NCBI RefSeq assembly: GCF_000423185.1
Contig: NZ_AUHM01000024.1
Coordinates: forward strand, 62,001-126,000
Direction: 5' to 3'
DNA: 64,000 bases
Origin: Inquilinus limosus DSM 16000
Lineage (GTDB): Bacteria; Pseudomonadota; Alphaproteobacteria; DSM-16000; Inquilinaceae
The notes beneath the pieces are model-generated. The model was not told the origin of the DNA, made no database searches, and saw only the letters and a list, made by a program, of their open reading frames with translations. The position numbers were made by a program, and so were the translations under genes. This document shows positions 7,943 through 16,818 of this stretch, one piece after another (position 1 is the first letter of the stretch; every line of letters starts with the position of its first letter).

Positions 7943-9547
7943 CTATCCCCCTCGCCGAACCGGACGTGCGAGTTTTCCCGCATCCGGCTCTCCATGGGCG
8001 GCTGTTGCCGCGGTGCCCGCAAGGGCGGTGCTCAACGTGTTGAACGATGGCCAGAAGTCATTCGCGCCAGGTAGCGCGAACGCGATCCGGTCCCTGTTCC
8101 AGCCGTTCGAGATCCTGATGCCACGCAGTGCGTAGCGGGCTGTCCCGCCGTCTTGGAACCTCCGCATCCAGACTCCCTCATCACCCCAACGCCCCCGCGA
8201 GGCCGGGGCGGTTCCGCGGAACCGCCGCCGCAGCACGTGGGAGGACGTTCTGGGGTGCTTCTTCTTGAGCCAGATGAAGAGGCGCCGCCAGAGCCAGTGA
8301 TCGAGTTTGGCGAACTCGCCGCGGGCTCCGACGGCATAGCGGTAGTAGGTCCGCCATCCCGTGACGATCGGGTTGAGTTCCCGGAGAAGGTCGGACAGCG
8401 ACCGGCTGGTCGTCGCCCGCGTGGTCATGGCCTTGATGCGTCGGCGGATCGCCTGTGCCTTGTCGACGGGAATCTTACCCTTTCCGACCGGCCGATCAGC
8501 GAGCGCCGACCGCTCCAGGACCACTCGATAGCCGAGGAAGGTGAAGCCCTCCTCGACTGCCGTGACCAAGGTCTTCTCCAGGGACAGCTCCATGCGAAGC
8601 TCCTCCTCGAGGAACCTCGCCAGCCGCTCCCGTTCGGCCTCCGCATCATCTTGCGACCCCGCGACCAGGATCACGAAGTCGTCCGCGTATCGAACCAGGT
8701 AGAACGTTGGCTGGCCGCGCTTCCAGTCTCGGTTGCGCTGCCAGACCGCTCGCCTGAGATCGTCACGCGGAGCGGGCGTCCAGCGCCGGTAACGCTCATC
8801 GAGCGCCGTCAGGTAGACGTTCGCCAGGAGAGGCGAGATTACACCTCCCTGCGGCGTCCCCGTCACCGGGTGCCGGACCATGCCTTCGGCCAGGATACCA
8901 GCCTTCAGGAACACGCCGATCAGACGCAGGACCTTGCGGTCCCTGATCCTTCGTCGGACCCGCTCCATCAGCAGGTGATGGTCGATGGCATCGAAGCATC
9001 CCTTGATGTCGCCTTCGACGACGTAGCGCACGCGTGTGCGCCCCGCCCGCGTCGGCTGGAGTTGGCCTCGAATCGAGGCTATCGCATCATGGGTGCTCCG
9101 CCCGCGTCGGAACCCGTATGAGGTCGGGTAGAAGTCCGCCTCGAAGATGGGCTCCAGGACGTGCATGAGGACCATCTGCACCAGACGATCCTTGAGCGTG
9201 GGAATGCCCAGCGGTCGGAACTTTCCCGGCTTGCCCGGTTTCGGAATCAACCGCTCCCGGACAGGTTTGGGCCGGTAGGTTCCAGCGCGGAGTTCCTCTC
9301 GGATGCCCTCGAGGTACGCCGCGACACCGCCGGGCCGCCCTTCGACTTTGCGCCGCGTCAGCCCGTCAACTCCCGGTGTGTTGCTGCCCGCACTGCGGGT
9401 CAGCTTCCTCCAGGCGAAGGCGAGCGTTCGACGATCGCAGATCACGTTGAACAAGTCGGCGAATCCCTTGTCGGGGTCCGCGTGACTCCACCGGTACAGC
9501 TTGCGCTGCATGTCGAGGATGAACTCGGTATTCACCGAGCCGGGCAT
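7943..9547 (-). CDS. ltrA: Group II intron reverse transcriptase/maturase
   Basis: 534 residues, starting at an ATG behind AGGAGGAGGGCGT. The reverse transcriptase domain has all the usual blocks, including RPLGIPTLKDRLVQ, YGFRRGRSTHDA, GDIKGCFDAIDH, TPQGGVISPLLANVYL and the catalytic YADD near residue 287. Domain X (maturase) follows, with LRELNPIVTGWRTYYRY. No HNH endonuclease motif is visible at the C-terminus. The protein should help splicing and reverse-transcribe the intron at its target. The frame does not stop before domain V: the last 16 codons or so read through the conserved RNA hairpin, so the true C-terminal boundary is odd. The symbol is used in its generic sense. Confidence 0.93.
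   Translation of the reverse strand: MPGSVNTEFILDMQRKLYRWSHADPDKGFADLFNVICDRRTLAFAWRKLTRSAGSNTPGVDGLTRRKVEGRPGGVAAYLEGIREELRAGTYRPKPVRERLIPKPGKPGKFRPLGIPTLKDRLVQMVLMHVLEPIFEADFYPTSYGFRRGRSTHDAIASIRGQLQPTRAGRTRVRYVVEGDIKGCFDAIDHHLLMERVRRRIRDRKVLRLIGVFLKAGILAEGMVRHPVTGTPQGGVISPLLANVYLTALDERYRRWTPAPRDDLRRAVWQRNRDWKRGQPTFYLVRYADDFVILVAGSQDDAEAERERLARFLEEELRMELSLEKTLVTAVEEGFTFLGYRVVLERSALADRPVGKGKIPVDKAQAIRRRIKAMTTRATTSRSLSDLLRELNPIVTGWRTYYRYAVGARGEFAKLDHWLWRRLFIWLKKKHPRTSSHVLRRRFRGTAPASRGRWGDEGVWMRRFQDGGTARYALRGIRISNGWNRDRIAFALPGANDFWPSFNTLSTALAGTAATAAHGEPDAGKLARPVRRGG
7957..7990 (-). ncRNA. Group II intron domain V catalytic hairpin
   Basis: On the minus strand this 34-base element begins GAGCCGGATGCGGG, has an AAAA-type turn and closes with CTCGCACGTCCGGTTC, the classic domain V with the AGC triad in its 5' arm. 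Its strict conservation shows the intron may be catalytically sound. It lies 61 bases before the intron 3' end, with the domain VI hairpin between. Confidence 0.95.
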
Positions 9548-11512
9548 ACGCCCTCCTCCTGCTGGCCAGCTGACCCCACTGTCCCCCTTCGCCGTGTGAG
9601 CGGCTTTCCCGCCCTCTGACTACTACGAGGACTCCGCCCCCTGCCGCCGCGATCACCGGTCGCCTCGATCATCCCTCGCCCGGAGGCTGGGGAGACGGTG
9701 ACAGGGTTCCCAGGTTCCGTTTGCTTCCCCTCGTCCGCTGTAGGCGCCGACTTTACCCCGTGTGGAATCCGATCCCTGGTCACCGCAGACTGGACCAGAA
9801 ACTGACCGACGCTGCGCGCCAGCCCCTGGACCGCAACGTCATCAGTGCGGCCCAGCTCTCCACCGGCCTTGCGGCCGGCCCACCCACTTCCGCGTTGGTG
9901 GAGTTCGTGCTCTTCCGGGGCTTCAAGCATCGGTTCGGTTGCCCTCGCCATGACGGACTCGCTGGCCGGCCCGCTCAGGAGGGCGGAAGTCCTCCCGCGG
10001 CTGGCTTTGACGGGTTCTGCTGATGTATGGCTCCCCGGAGGCACCCGGTTCACCTCACCCATCTGCTTCTCCTCGCGCACTGCGGCGCACTCGGTTCGGG
10101 GTCTTCCACCCCGCAGGGATGCAAACAGCCAGGTGGCTCCCACACCACCATCCTGGCGCACGATGACGCAGCACGAGGCATTCACGAGACTGGTCAAGGA
10201 GGGCCGCAGCGTGGCCCAGATCGCCGCCACCTTCGGCCTCACCGAGGTGATGGTGAAGCAGCGCCTCGCCCTCGGCAACCTGCTGCCGCGGCTGCGCGAC
10301 CTCTACCGCCGGCAGGAGATCGATGCCGAGACCATCCGGCACCTGACCATAGCGTCCAAGGCCCGGCAGCGCGAATGGCTGGCCCTCTACGACGACCCGA
10401 AGCAATGGGCGCCGACCGGCATCCAGGCCAAGCGCTGGATCCTCGGCGGGCAGGCGATCCCGGTCTCGGCGGCGCTGTTTCCGCCCGACGAGTACCCCGG
10501 CAAGATCCTCTCCGACCTGTTCCGGGAGGAGCGCTACTTCGCCGATCCGGAGGCCTTCTGGCCGCTCCAGAATGCGGCCATCGCCGCCAAGTGCGAGGCG
10601 CTCCTCGCCGCCGGCTGGGCCGGGGTCGAGGTGCTGGAGGCGGGCAAGCCTTTCGCGGAATGGGAGCACGAGCGGGTGCCGAAGGCGAAGGGCGGCAACG
10701 TCTTCGTCACGGTCTCGCATCAGGGCGAGGTCGAGCTGCATGAGGGCTGGGTCAGCCGCAAGGAGGCCCGCAAGCTCCGGCCGAAGCAGGACAGCGGGAG
10801 GCCCGAGCCGGCGGCGCGGCCGGAGGACAGCCGGGCGCTCAAGCGCTATCTCGACCTGCACCGGCATGCCGCCGTGCCGGGGGGCGCTGCTCGGCCATCC
10901 GGGCACGGCGCTGCGGCTGCTGCTGGCGCATGTCATCGCGCCCTCGGGCCGCTGGCAGGTCGAGCGCGAGGGCCAGGAGGCGCCCAGCGAAGCCGTCGCC
11001 GCAAGCCTTGCCAGCAGCACCTCGGAGGCGGCGTTCGGCGCCGAGCGCCGGGAAGTGCTGGAGCGGCTCGGCCGCGCCGAGGACGAGGCGCTCGTCGCTG
11101 GGCATTATGCCGGTGATGACGCCACCGCCGCCGCCTTCGAGGCCTGATGGCGCTCCCGGACGAGGAGGTGATGTGCGTCCTCGCCGTCGCCATCGGCGAG
11201 ACCTTGATGGCCGGCGCTGCCGTCGTCGATGCCGTCGCCGCCAGGCTCGGCATCCGCATGGCCGAGCTCTGGCAGGCCGACGACGCCTTCTTCGATCTCG
11301 TCCGCGACCGCGAGGTGGTGGACGCGATGCTGGCCGAGGTCGCCGGCCGGGCCGTGGCAGACGCGAACCTCTCGGCGACGCTCTAGGCTCGCCGCGGCAT
11401 CGTCCGCGACTGCCTCGCCGGCGCCAACGGACGGGCCAGGGTCGAGGGCTGGACGCCGGCCTGGATGGAATTCCCGGCGCGGTCCTACACCGCTCGCGGC
11501 GCCCTCGCCTGA

Positions 11513-11901
11513 GGCCGTAGCAGCAGGGGCGGCGCCGCCGTCCCTGCCCTTCCCGAAGCCGCTCCTGCCCCGCGCGGGAGCGGTCTTTGCCGTCCCCTGT
11601 TGCCGGCCGGCGAGGCTGCCGTGGCCCGTGCCGGCATGGTGTCTCCGCTGTCCGGCCGGGGCCGGTCCCGCCGCGCTGTCGTTGGACCTGCGGGCGGCGC
11701 CGGCCGGTCCGAAACCCTCCCGACCGGTTTTCTCCCCGCCGCCTCCGGCGGCTCCTCGCGCCCGCTCCGCTCCACAAAACCGGTCCGTCCGGGTCCTCCG
11801 CTGCCGCTCCGGCCCTCCGGGTGCGGGCCGCCCGCCGCGCCCGCGACGGTCCGCCATCGCGGCGGGACAGGCCCCCGCGACATCACAGAAGGAGACACGC
11901 C
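11513..11901. other. Gene-free gap with a spaced inverted repeat
   Basis: Between the broken parB end and the DUF736 gene there is no frame I can support. The only structure I see is a perfect ten-base inverted repeat: GACCGGTTTT at 11722-11731 and AAAACCGGTC at 11776-11785, 44 bases apart. The last 20 bases contain the DUF736 ribosome site. Confidence 0.6.
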
Positions 11902-12225
11902 ATGCCCGCGATCGGTCACGTCACCAAGCTCGCCACCGGCGGCTACAAGGGCCAGGTCAAGACCCTCTCCATCCGCGCCGAGATCGACATCGTCCCGAAC
12001 ACGGCGAAGTCCGGCGACACCCAGCCCGACTTCCGCGTCCTCACCCAGGGCGTCGAGATCGGTGCCGGCTGGGTCCGCACCGGCGAGGCCTCCGGCAAGC
12101 CCTATGTCAGCCTGTCGCTGGCCGCTCCCGAGTTCGGTCCCCGCAAGCTCTACGCCAATCTCGGCCGCGCTGCCGGACAGGACGATCCCGATGTCTTCGC
12201 CCTGATCTGGAACCCGGCCGACTAG
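11902..12225 (+). CDS. DUF736 family protein
   Basis: 107 residues from an ATG behind AAGGAGACACGCC. The family pattern is complete: MPAIGHVT, GYKGQVKTLSI, DFRVLTQGVEIGAGWVR, YVSLSLAAPEFGPRKLYANLG and FALIWNP. DUF736 proteins occur widely on alphaproteobacterial plasmids and integrative elements beside conjugation and ParB genes; a small beta-rich fold is likely, and the role is unknown. It is intact, unlike the parB-like gene before it. Confidence 0.85.
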   Translation: MPAIGHVTKLATGGYKGQVKTLSIRAEIDIVPNTAKSGDTQPDFRVLTQGVEIGAGWVRTGEASGKPYVSLSLAAPEFGPRKLYANLGRAAGQDDPDVFALIWNPAD

Positions 12226-12376
12226 TCTCAGCCCGGCCGCCCTCGCACCTCGCGGGGGCGGCTCTGTCATCCGCGGCTGTCAAGCAACACGAACCTTTCC
12301 GCACCGGGCCACGACCGGGAATGGCATGGGCGCAGCCGCGGGGAAGCAGCCCGCCGGAGTGCCCCGGCTTCAGCCA

Positions 12377-12604
12377 TCATCGGCGCGTGAATAGCTCCCG
12401 GAATGCCGCCTCGGCCTCGCGCAGCCCCTCATCGGTCAGCACCACCGACTGCGCCTTGTTCGCCGGATTCGCGATCAGCCCATTGCGGAACAGCCGGTCC
12501 GTCGCGCCCCAGTCGAAGCTCTTCCACGCCCGGCGCTCGGCATGCAGCGTCAGCCACATCAGACCGAGCACCGCCCGGTCGATCTTCTCGGTGTCGATCT
12601 CCAT
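12377..12604 (-). CDS. DUF6429 family small protein
   Basis: 75 residues from an ATG behind GAGGAGATCGGCGG. The pattern MEIDTEKIDRAVLGLMWLTLH, WKSFDWGATDRLF and GLIANPANKAQSVVLTDEG is typical of DUF6429, a small protein found scattered in alphaproteobacterial mobile regions. The fold looks like a short winged helix, with the final LTDEGLREAEAAFRELF helix. It is alone on this strand here, with no obvious partner. Confidence 0.8.
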   Translation of the reverse strand: MEIDTEKIDRAVLGLMWLTLHAERRAWKSFDWGATDRLFRNGLIANPANKAQSVVLTDEGLREAEAAFRELFTRR

Positions 12605-12901
12605 CCGCCGATCTCCTCGATCGGCCCGGCGGCGGCGACGCCTCCCTGATGCGGGAGAGCTCGTGTCCCCTGAGGGGGCCCTGGCGGCACCGCCGGTGAC
12701 ATGTTGCTTCGTCTCGGCCTTCCCATCCTACCAGCCGGAAGCGGAGCCTCCGTCAAGGAGGCGCGGTCCCCCCGAGATGCTCCGCATCTCGGCTCCCCCG
12801 CGCCCCGCTCCGCGGCGCCTCCGGCGTCCCTGACGGAGCCTCCGCCGGCTGCTCCTGACAGACGTCCTCGACGAGGAGGACGGCTCATAACGGAGGATCC
12901 G

Positions 12902-13261
12902 ATGCTCCCTTCCGACCATCCACACGCGTCGTTCGACCGCTTTCCCAAGCTCGTCCATGACCTCGAGATCGAGTTCGGACCCGACGGACTCGACGCCGTG
13001 GTCGAGCGCTTCGTCGAGGCCGAGCTGGGCGAGTTCGTCTGGGACGGCCGCATCGCGGAACGCGATCTCGGCTCCTACGAGAACGAGGATGACGACGAGT
13101 TCGGAGGCTCGGGTCTAGTGGGGATCCTGAGCGTCTTCCGCGGCCGATATCGCGTCGCGACCTGCGTCGTCGACCGCGCCCGGCGGCTTCAGATGATGCT
13201 CGTCATCAATGATTTCGACGACCTGGAGAGCGCCGATAACGCGTTCAGAAGCGGCGCTTGA
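12902..13261 (+). CDS. Hypothetical acidic protein
   Basis: 119 residues from the ATG at 12902, which follows AACGGAGGATCCG. The frame is open further upstream but lacks another good start. It is acidic in the middle (YENEDDDEFGGSG), with an N-terminal helix reading FGPDGLDAVVERFVEAELGEF and a C-terminal beta-rich part (LMMLVINDF-like). No family recognised. It lies alone between DUF6429 and the phosphate-transporter-like gene. Confidence 0.6.
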   Translation: MLPSDHPHASFDRFPKLVHDLEIEFGPDGLDAVVERFVEAELGEFVWDGRIAERDLGSYENEDDDEFGGSGLVGILSVFRGRYRVATCVVDRARRLQMMLVINDFDDLESADNAFRSGA

Positions 13262-13423
13262 GAGGCCGATTCGACGCCTCGGAGAGCGGTCGATCGGCCC
13301 GGCCGCTCTCCGGCTTCGAAGGCCGGCAGATCGATAGATTGGATTTGAGGGATCGCAGACGGGCGGGCTCGAGGTGGCTGGGGACGGGAGAGTCGGCGGG
13401 TCCGATTAAGACGGCAAGATAAA

Positions 13424-13443
13424 GCGCCGGCACACGCCGGCGC
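13424..13443. terminator. Hairpin between convergent genes
   Basis: A perfect eight-base stem, GCGCCGGC and GCCGGCGC, with loop ACAC. On the minus strand it is followed by TTTATCTT, so it could stop transcription about 100 bases past the Na/Pi-like gene. On the plus strand the T-run is further away (13464), so support in that direction is weaker. Confidence 0.5.
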
Positions 13444-13543
13444 CTAAGTCTTTGTCTACACATCTTTTTTCATGGTGCCATGGCCGTTCGGCAGTGGGCC
13501 ATTCTGGCACCATGCACTCCGCGGGCTTGCCGCGGCCACCGCG

Positions 13544-15238
13544 CTAGCCGCCGCTGTCGAGCGCTGGCTGGACCCATCCGGACGCCCGCTCCAGCATCGG
13601 TGTCGCGCGGGCACCGTTGGCGGCATCGAGCGCTGGGTATCCGATGGCGGCGATGTGGGAATTGATGCGCCTCGTGTCGCGCAGGATGTCCAGATGGAGC
13701 GAACTGGTCTCGATGCTTTCGAGACGGCCCTCGCGCAGCCGGAGGAAGTGCGTCTCGGTGGCGTGGCGTTCGAGCTCGCGGAACACCTCCTTCTCGGCGA
13801 TCAGCCTGGCAGCCGTATGGGCATCGCCGGTCATGAACACAGAGACGGCGAGCTTCAGGTTCGCCAGCAGCCGCTCGCACATGGCGCGGATCTCCTCGGT
13901 GCCCTCCGCCGAGAAGGCCAAGCGGAAGCGGACCCTCTTGGCCGCCAGCTCCATCAGGTTCTTGTCGATGATGTCGCCGATGTGCTCGAGGTTGATGGCG
14001 AAGCTGAGCACGTCGGAATAGCGGCGGCCAGCCTCGTCATCGAAACCGTCGCGGCTGATCCTCGTCAGGTACAGCTTGATCGCGCGGTGCAGGCCGTCGA
14101 CGCCATCGTCCATGCGGCTGATCTCGGTAACGCGCCTGCGATCGTCGGCCTGGAGGGCCTCGACCACGCCGCGCAGCATGGCCTCGACGATGTCGGCCAT
14201 GCGCAGGGTCTCCCGGGCGGCGTTGGCCAAGGCGAGGTGCGGGTCGGACAGGGCGCCGTCGTCGAGATGGAGCGGCGCGCCCGGGTCCTGAAGGTTCTCC
14301 GGCCGGTCTGGCAGCAGCCATTCCAGCAGCCTTGCCGTCGCCGGCAGGGCGATGAAGAAGGGGATGGCGAGCACGAGATTGAAGGCGGTGTGGACATTGG
14401 CGGCCAGGCGCGCCGGGTCGGGGTCGAGCCGGAGCAGCAGGTCGGCGATCGGAGCGGCGAGCGGCAGGGCGACGGCGACGCCTATGGCGCGGGTCAGGAG
14501 ATTGCCGACCGGCAGCCGGCGATGGACCGGGTTGCCACCGCCGGCGCCTTCCAGCACCGGGTTGATCGCGCTGCCGAGATTGGCGCCGACAACTAGTGCG
14601 ACCACCGCCGCCTGCTCGATCACCCCGGCCCCGGCGAGCGACATCACCAGCAGCACGACCGCGACGGAGGAATGGGCGGCCCACGCCAGGCCGGCCGCGA
14701 TCAGAACGCCGAGCGCCGGGGCCGAGGCGACGAGGCCGAAGACCGCCCGGACCGACGGCACCTCGGCTGCCGGTTCGATCGCCACCACCAGCAGGTGCAA
14801 CGCCAGGAGGATCAGCCCGAGACCGATCCAGACCCGGCCGAGATCGCGGCTGCGGGTACGGCCGCTGCGCTTGAAGGCGACGACACCGACCAGGATCAGG
14901 ATCGGCGCGACCAGGGAGATTTTGAAGGACAGGATCTGCACGATCAGGGTGGTGCCGACATTGGCGCCGAGCATCACTCCAAGCGCCGGAGCCAGGCCGA
15001 TCACGCCGGAGGCGACGAACGACGTCGCCATCAGCCCGGTGGCGGTGCTGCTCTGCAGCGCGGCGGTCACCCCGAGCCCGACCAGGAAGGCGTTGAGGCG
15101 GTAGCGCAGGCTCCGGCCCAGCACCCGGCGCAGGTCCGAGCCGAAGGCCCGCATCACCCCAGTCGAGACCATGTGCACGCCCCACAGCAGCAGCGCGACA
15201 TAGCCGGCGAGAGTGAGGAGTATCAGCGCGCCGGTCAT
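13544..15238 (-). CDS. Na/Pi-cotransporter family protein with PhoU-like C-terminus
   Basis: 564 residues. About eight hydrophobic segments fill residues 1-320 and include the two inverted Na/Pi repeats with the signature ALQSSTATGL (about residue 60) and the related AHSSVAVVLLVMS (about 190). Residues 340-545 form a PhoU-like helical domain with LRMADIVEAMLRG, INLEHIGDIIDKNL and EKEVFRELERHATETHFLRL. Members are thought to move phosphate with sodium, and the PhoU part probably tunes this. Inner membrane location. No phosphate regulon gene lies next to it. It appears intact and full length. Confidence 0.9.
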   Translation of the reverse strand: MTGALILLTLAGYVALLLWGVHMVSTGVMRAFGSDLRRVLGRSLRYRLNAFLVGLGVTAALQSSTATGLMATSFVASGVIGLAPALGVMLGANVGTTLIVQILSFKISLVAPILILVGVVAFKRSGRTRSRDLGRVWIGLGLILLALHLLVVAIEPAAEVPSVRAVFGLVASAPALGVLIAAGLAWAAHSSVAVVLLVMSLAGAGVIEQAAVVALVVGANLGSAINPVLEGAGGGNPVHRRLPVGNLLTRAIGVAVALPLAAPIADLLLRLDPDPARLAANVHTAFNLVLAIPFFIALPATARLLEWLLPDRPENLQDPGAPLHLDDGALSDPHLALANAARETLRMADIVEAMLRGVVEALQADDRRRVTEISRMDDGVDGLHRAIKLYLTRISRDGFDDEAGRRYSDVLSFAINLEHIGDIIDKNLMELAAKRVRFRLAFSAEGTEEIRAMCERLLANLKLAVSVFMTGDAHTAARLIAEKEVFRELERHATETHFLRLREGRLESIETSSLHLDILRDTRRINSHIAAIGYPALDAANGARATPMLERASGWVQPALDSGG

Positions 15239-15770
15239 GCGGCCGTCGAGGGCAAGGCGGGTCTCCTAGGTGGCGGAGATTGCAGAAGGTGTCGACCCTA
15301 GGACCAGAGTGCTCGCGCCGTCCGGCTCGCAGTCGTCATGAGAATGACGAATTCGGGACATTGGATTGATTGCGGATGGACTCAGGCCTCGTGCCGCTCC
15401 GCTCGCGTGAGCTGAGGTCATCCCGAGCGGGCCTTCATGAAACAGACAGATTATTCCAATGATCTTGCCGATCGTGACCCGGATGCCCTTGCCGTCGTCG
15501 GTTCGGCGATCGCTTCCGGAGAGCGCCATTTCCGGCCATCGACCTGGCGCACCAGTACCGGACGTCACCCAAATTCATCGGATTCGGCCGGTTCCCGCCA
15601 AGCCGACCCAGTGAGCCTGATCCAAAACCGGCCATCGCACTCGGCTCCGTGAAGCGGACATGGCCGGCTGCGGCTCATACCGGTTATTGGCATGGTGTCC
15701 CAGAAGCGGCGGAGCTGAACAAGGCTTCAAGATCGGGCGCGAGAGATCTCAGGGGTTCGAAGGCGGTTGT
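15239..15770. other. Gene-free gap
   Basis: This 532-base gap lies upstream of the Na/Pi-like gene and downstream of the hydrolase. Several short frames exist on both strands but none has a ribosome site or a protein-like pattern that I trust. The base use is mixed, with a slightly less GC-rich patch near 15425-15480. It may hold the transporter promoter at its left end; otherwise I see nothing. Confidence 0.5.
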
Positions 15771-16655
15771 CTAAAGCGCGTTGATCCAGGCGGTCACCGC
15801 GGCGTTCACGTCGTCTTTGCGGTCCTGCATGATCCAATGACCGGCGTCGGGCCATACGTCGACTTTCGACCTCGGGTGCGAGAACCACGGCCGCATACGG
15901 TCGGCTTGGACCGGATCACGACACAGGTGGTAGAAGGGCACCGTCAAGCTTCTGCAGAATATCGCGCTCGCCTCTCCTACGCCTATCTGGTCTGCTCCGA
16001 AGAAGAGCGGACCGAAGGACTCGCGCACGACGTGCGGTGGCACCCCCTGCAAGCGTCTCGTGTGCCAGCGTTTGTATGCCGGATCGGTCGCGGGGTCGTA
16101 GACGAGCTGAAACAGGGCCGGGACCACCACCCCGGGATCGTTGACGTTCAGATCATGAGCAGTCTTCCCGAAGAATTGCGCTGCATCGCTGGAAAAGCCG
16201 AGCGCACCGTCGACGGACACAACGGCGTCGACCATGTCAGGTCGCTTGGCGGCGAGACGGGCAGCGATCTGTCCACCCATCGAATGCCCCACAATGATGA
16301 ACGTCTGGCCGGGATATCTGGTCGAGATCAACGCCTCGATGTCGGCAATGTAATCAGCGGGCGTGTAGGCGCCTGACGGCATGACCTCGGACCTGCCGTG
16401 CCCCCGCAGGTCGACCGCGACGACACGGTAATTGCTCTCGAACAACGGCAGCTGCCAGCTCCAATCGTGGGAGTCGCACGTCCAGCCGTGCAGAAGCATC
16501 ACATTCTTGCCTGTGCCTGCCTCCGTGGCGAAGAGCTTTGCCGTGGAGCCGACCGCCGCGTAAGCCCGGCCGTGACCCTGCGTGCCCGCAACCGCCGCCG
16601 CGCCGGCGAGCGTCAGCATCCCGCGCCGGGACAGATCGTACCGCCTTGCTTCCAT
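15771..16655 (-). CDS. Tat-exported alpha/beta hydrolase
   Basis: 294 residues from the ATG at 16655, which follows GGAGGATCCGA. The N-terminus is a twin-arginine signal (SRRGMLTLAG, cut near residue 34, AYA), so the enzyme should fold in the cytoplasm and be exported. The fold is canonical: oxyanion HGW (MLLHGWTC), VDLRGHGRS, nucleophile elbow GHSMGG (Ser near residue 127) and a C-terminal catalytic His in PDAGHWIM. The substrate is unknown; esterases, haloperoxidase-like and lactone hydrolases share this layout. It faces the HxlR regulator gene across a 163-base region with operator-like boxes, so it is probably the regulated target. Confidence 0.88.
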   Translation of the reverse strand: MEARRYDLSRRGMLTLAGAAAVAGTQGHGRAYAAVGSTAKLFATEAGTGKNVMLLHGWTCDSHDWSWQLPLFESNYRVVAVDLRGHGRSEVMPSGAYTPADYIADIEALISTRYPGQTFIIVGHSMGGQIAARLAAKRPDMVDAVVSVDGALGFSSDAAQFFGKTAHDLNVNDPGVVVPALFQLVYDPATDPAYKRWHTRRLQGVPPHVVRESFGPLFFGADQIGVGEASAIFCRSLTVPFYHLCRDPVQADRMRPWFSHPRSKVDVWPDAGHWIMQDRKDDVNAAVTAWINAL

Positions 16656-16751
16656 TCGGATCCTCCGTGGTGCTTGAGCCCGCCGACCGGCTCCCTCCAT
16701 CGGTTTGGGTGATTCAGATCTTGAGCTCAGAGCGATCGAGTTGCCGCAAAA

Positions 16752-16815
16752 GTATACATCGGATATCTACGGTCAATTACGCACCGCGAAGTGCGCAGGT
16801 ATACAGAGGGATATC
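16752..16815. promoter_or_regulatory. Paired GTATAC/GATATC boxes between hydrolase and HxlR genes
   Basis: Two copies of the same composite site lie in the divergent intergenic region: GTATAC 16752-16757 with GATATC 16762-16767, and GTATAC 16799-16804 with GATATC 16810-16815. Spacing inside the copies is four and five bases, and the copies are 47 bases apart. Both hexamers are palindromes, as expected for a dimeric winged-helix regulator, and the right copy ends three bases before the hxlR-like ATG, so autoregulation is likely. Confidence 0.65.
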
Positions 16816-16818
16816 GGG

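Larger units (their letters stand above)
7896..10161 (-). mobile_element. Group II intron, 2266 bases, antisense in parB
   Basis: Read on the minus strand, it starts GTGCGCC at 10161, the standard GUGYG 5' end, and ends ...CTACTCGAC at 7896 (the AY 3' end). Domain V is at 7957-7990, followed by a domain VI hairpin (GATAGCG pairing with CGCTATC) with a candidate branch A at 7902. Exon-binding sites are visible: EBS1 (9837-9843) is GATGACG in the loop of a CCGCA/TGCGG hairpin and matches IBS1 (10162-10168); EBS2 (9905-9911) is AGCACGA and matches IBS2 (10170-10176). EBS2 lies 5' of EBS1, as expected. Two EBS/IBS pairs argue against the short-recognition class C. About 614 bases of RNA structure precede the encoded protein. 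Confidence 0.92.
7579..11512 (+). pseudogene. ParB/RepB-like partition gene, split by an intron and further broken
   Basis: The 5' part (7579-7895) encodes a ParB N-terminal domain: LGKLYPSPLNMR, GILVPLLVRP, YEIIAGRRRYFAA and IENMARLDPD. The frame stops being ParB at 7895, where a group II intron starts, and resumes at 10162 with MTQHEAFTRLVKEG and the helix-turn-helix region SVAQIAATFGLTE. Deleting 7896-10161 restores the codon GAG and a continuous frame. Further damage follows: a +1 shift near 10880 (in a run of G), a -1 shift near 11144 and an in-frame TAG at 11384-11386, after which ParB-like residues continue (RDCLAGANGR) to a TGA at 11510-11512. The intron is on the opposite strand and cannot be spliced from parB mRNA, so the gene is dead. 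Such ParB-like proteins are common DUF2958 neighbours. Confidence 0.85.

Noticed and set aside
8153-9121. A plus-strand frame opposite the maturase
   Set aside because: Antisense to the clear reverse transcriptase gene.
9532-10278. An open frame of 248 codons in the 5' part of the intron
   Set aside because: It crosses the intron boundary and lies in the structured RNA domains; no protein family pattern.
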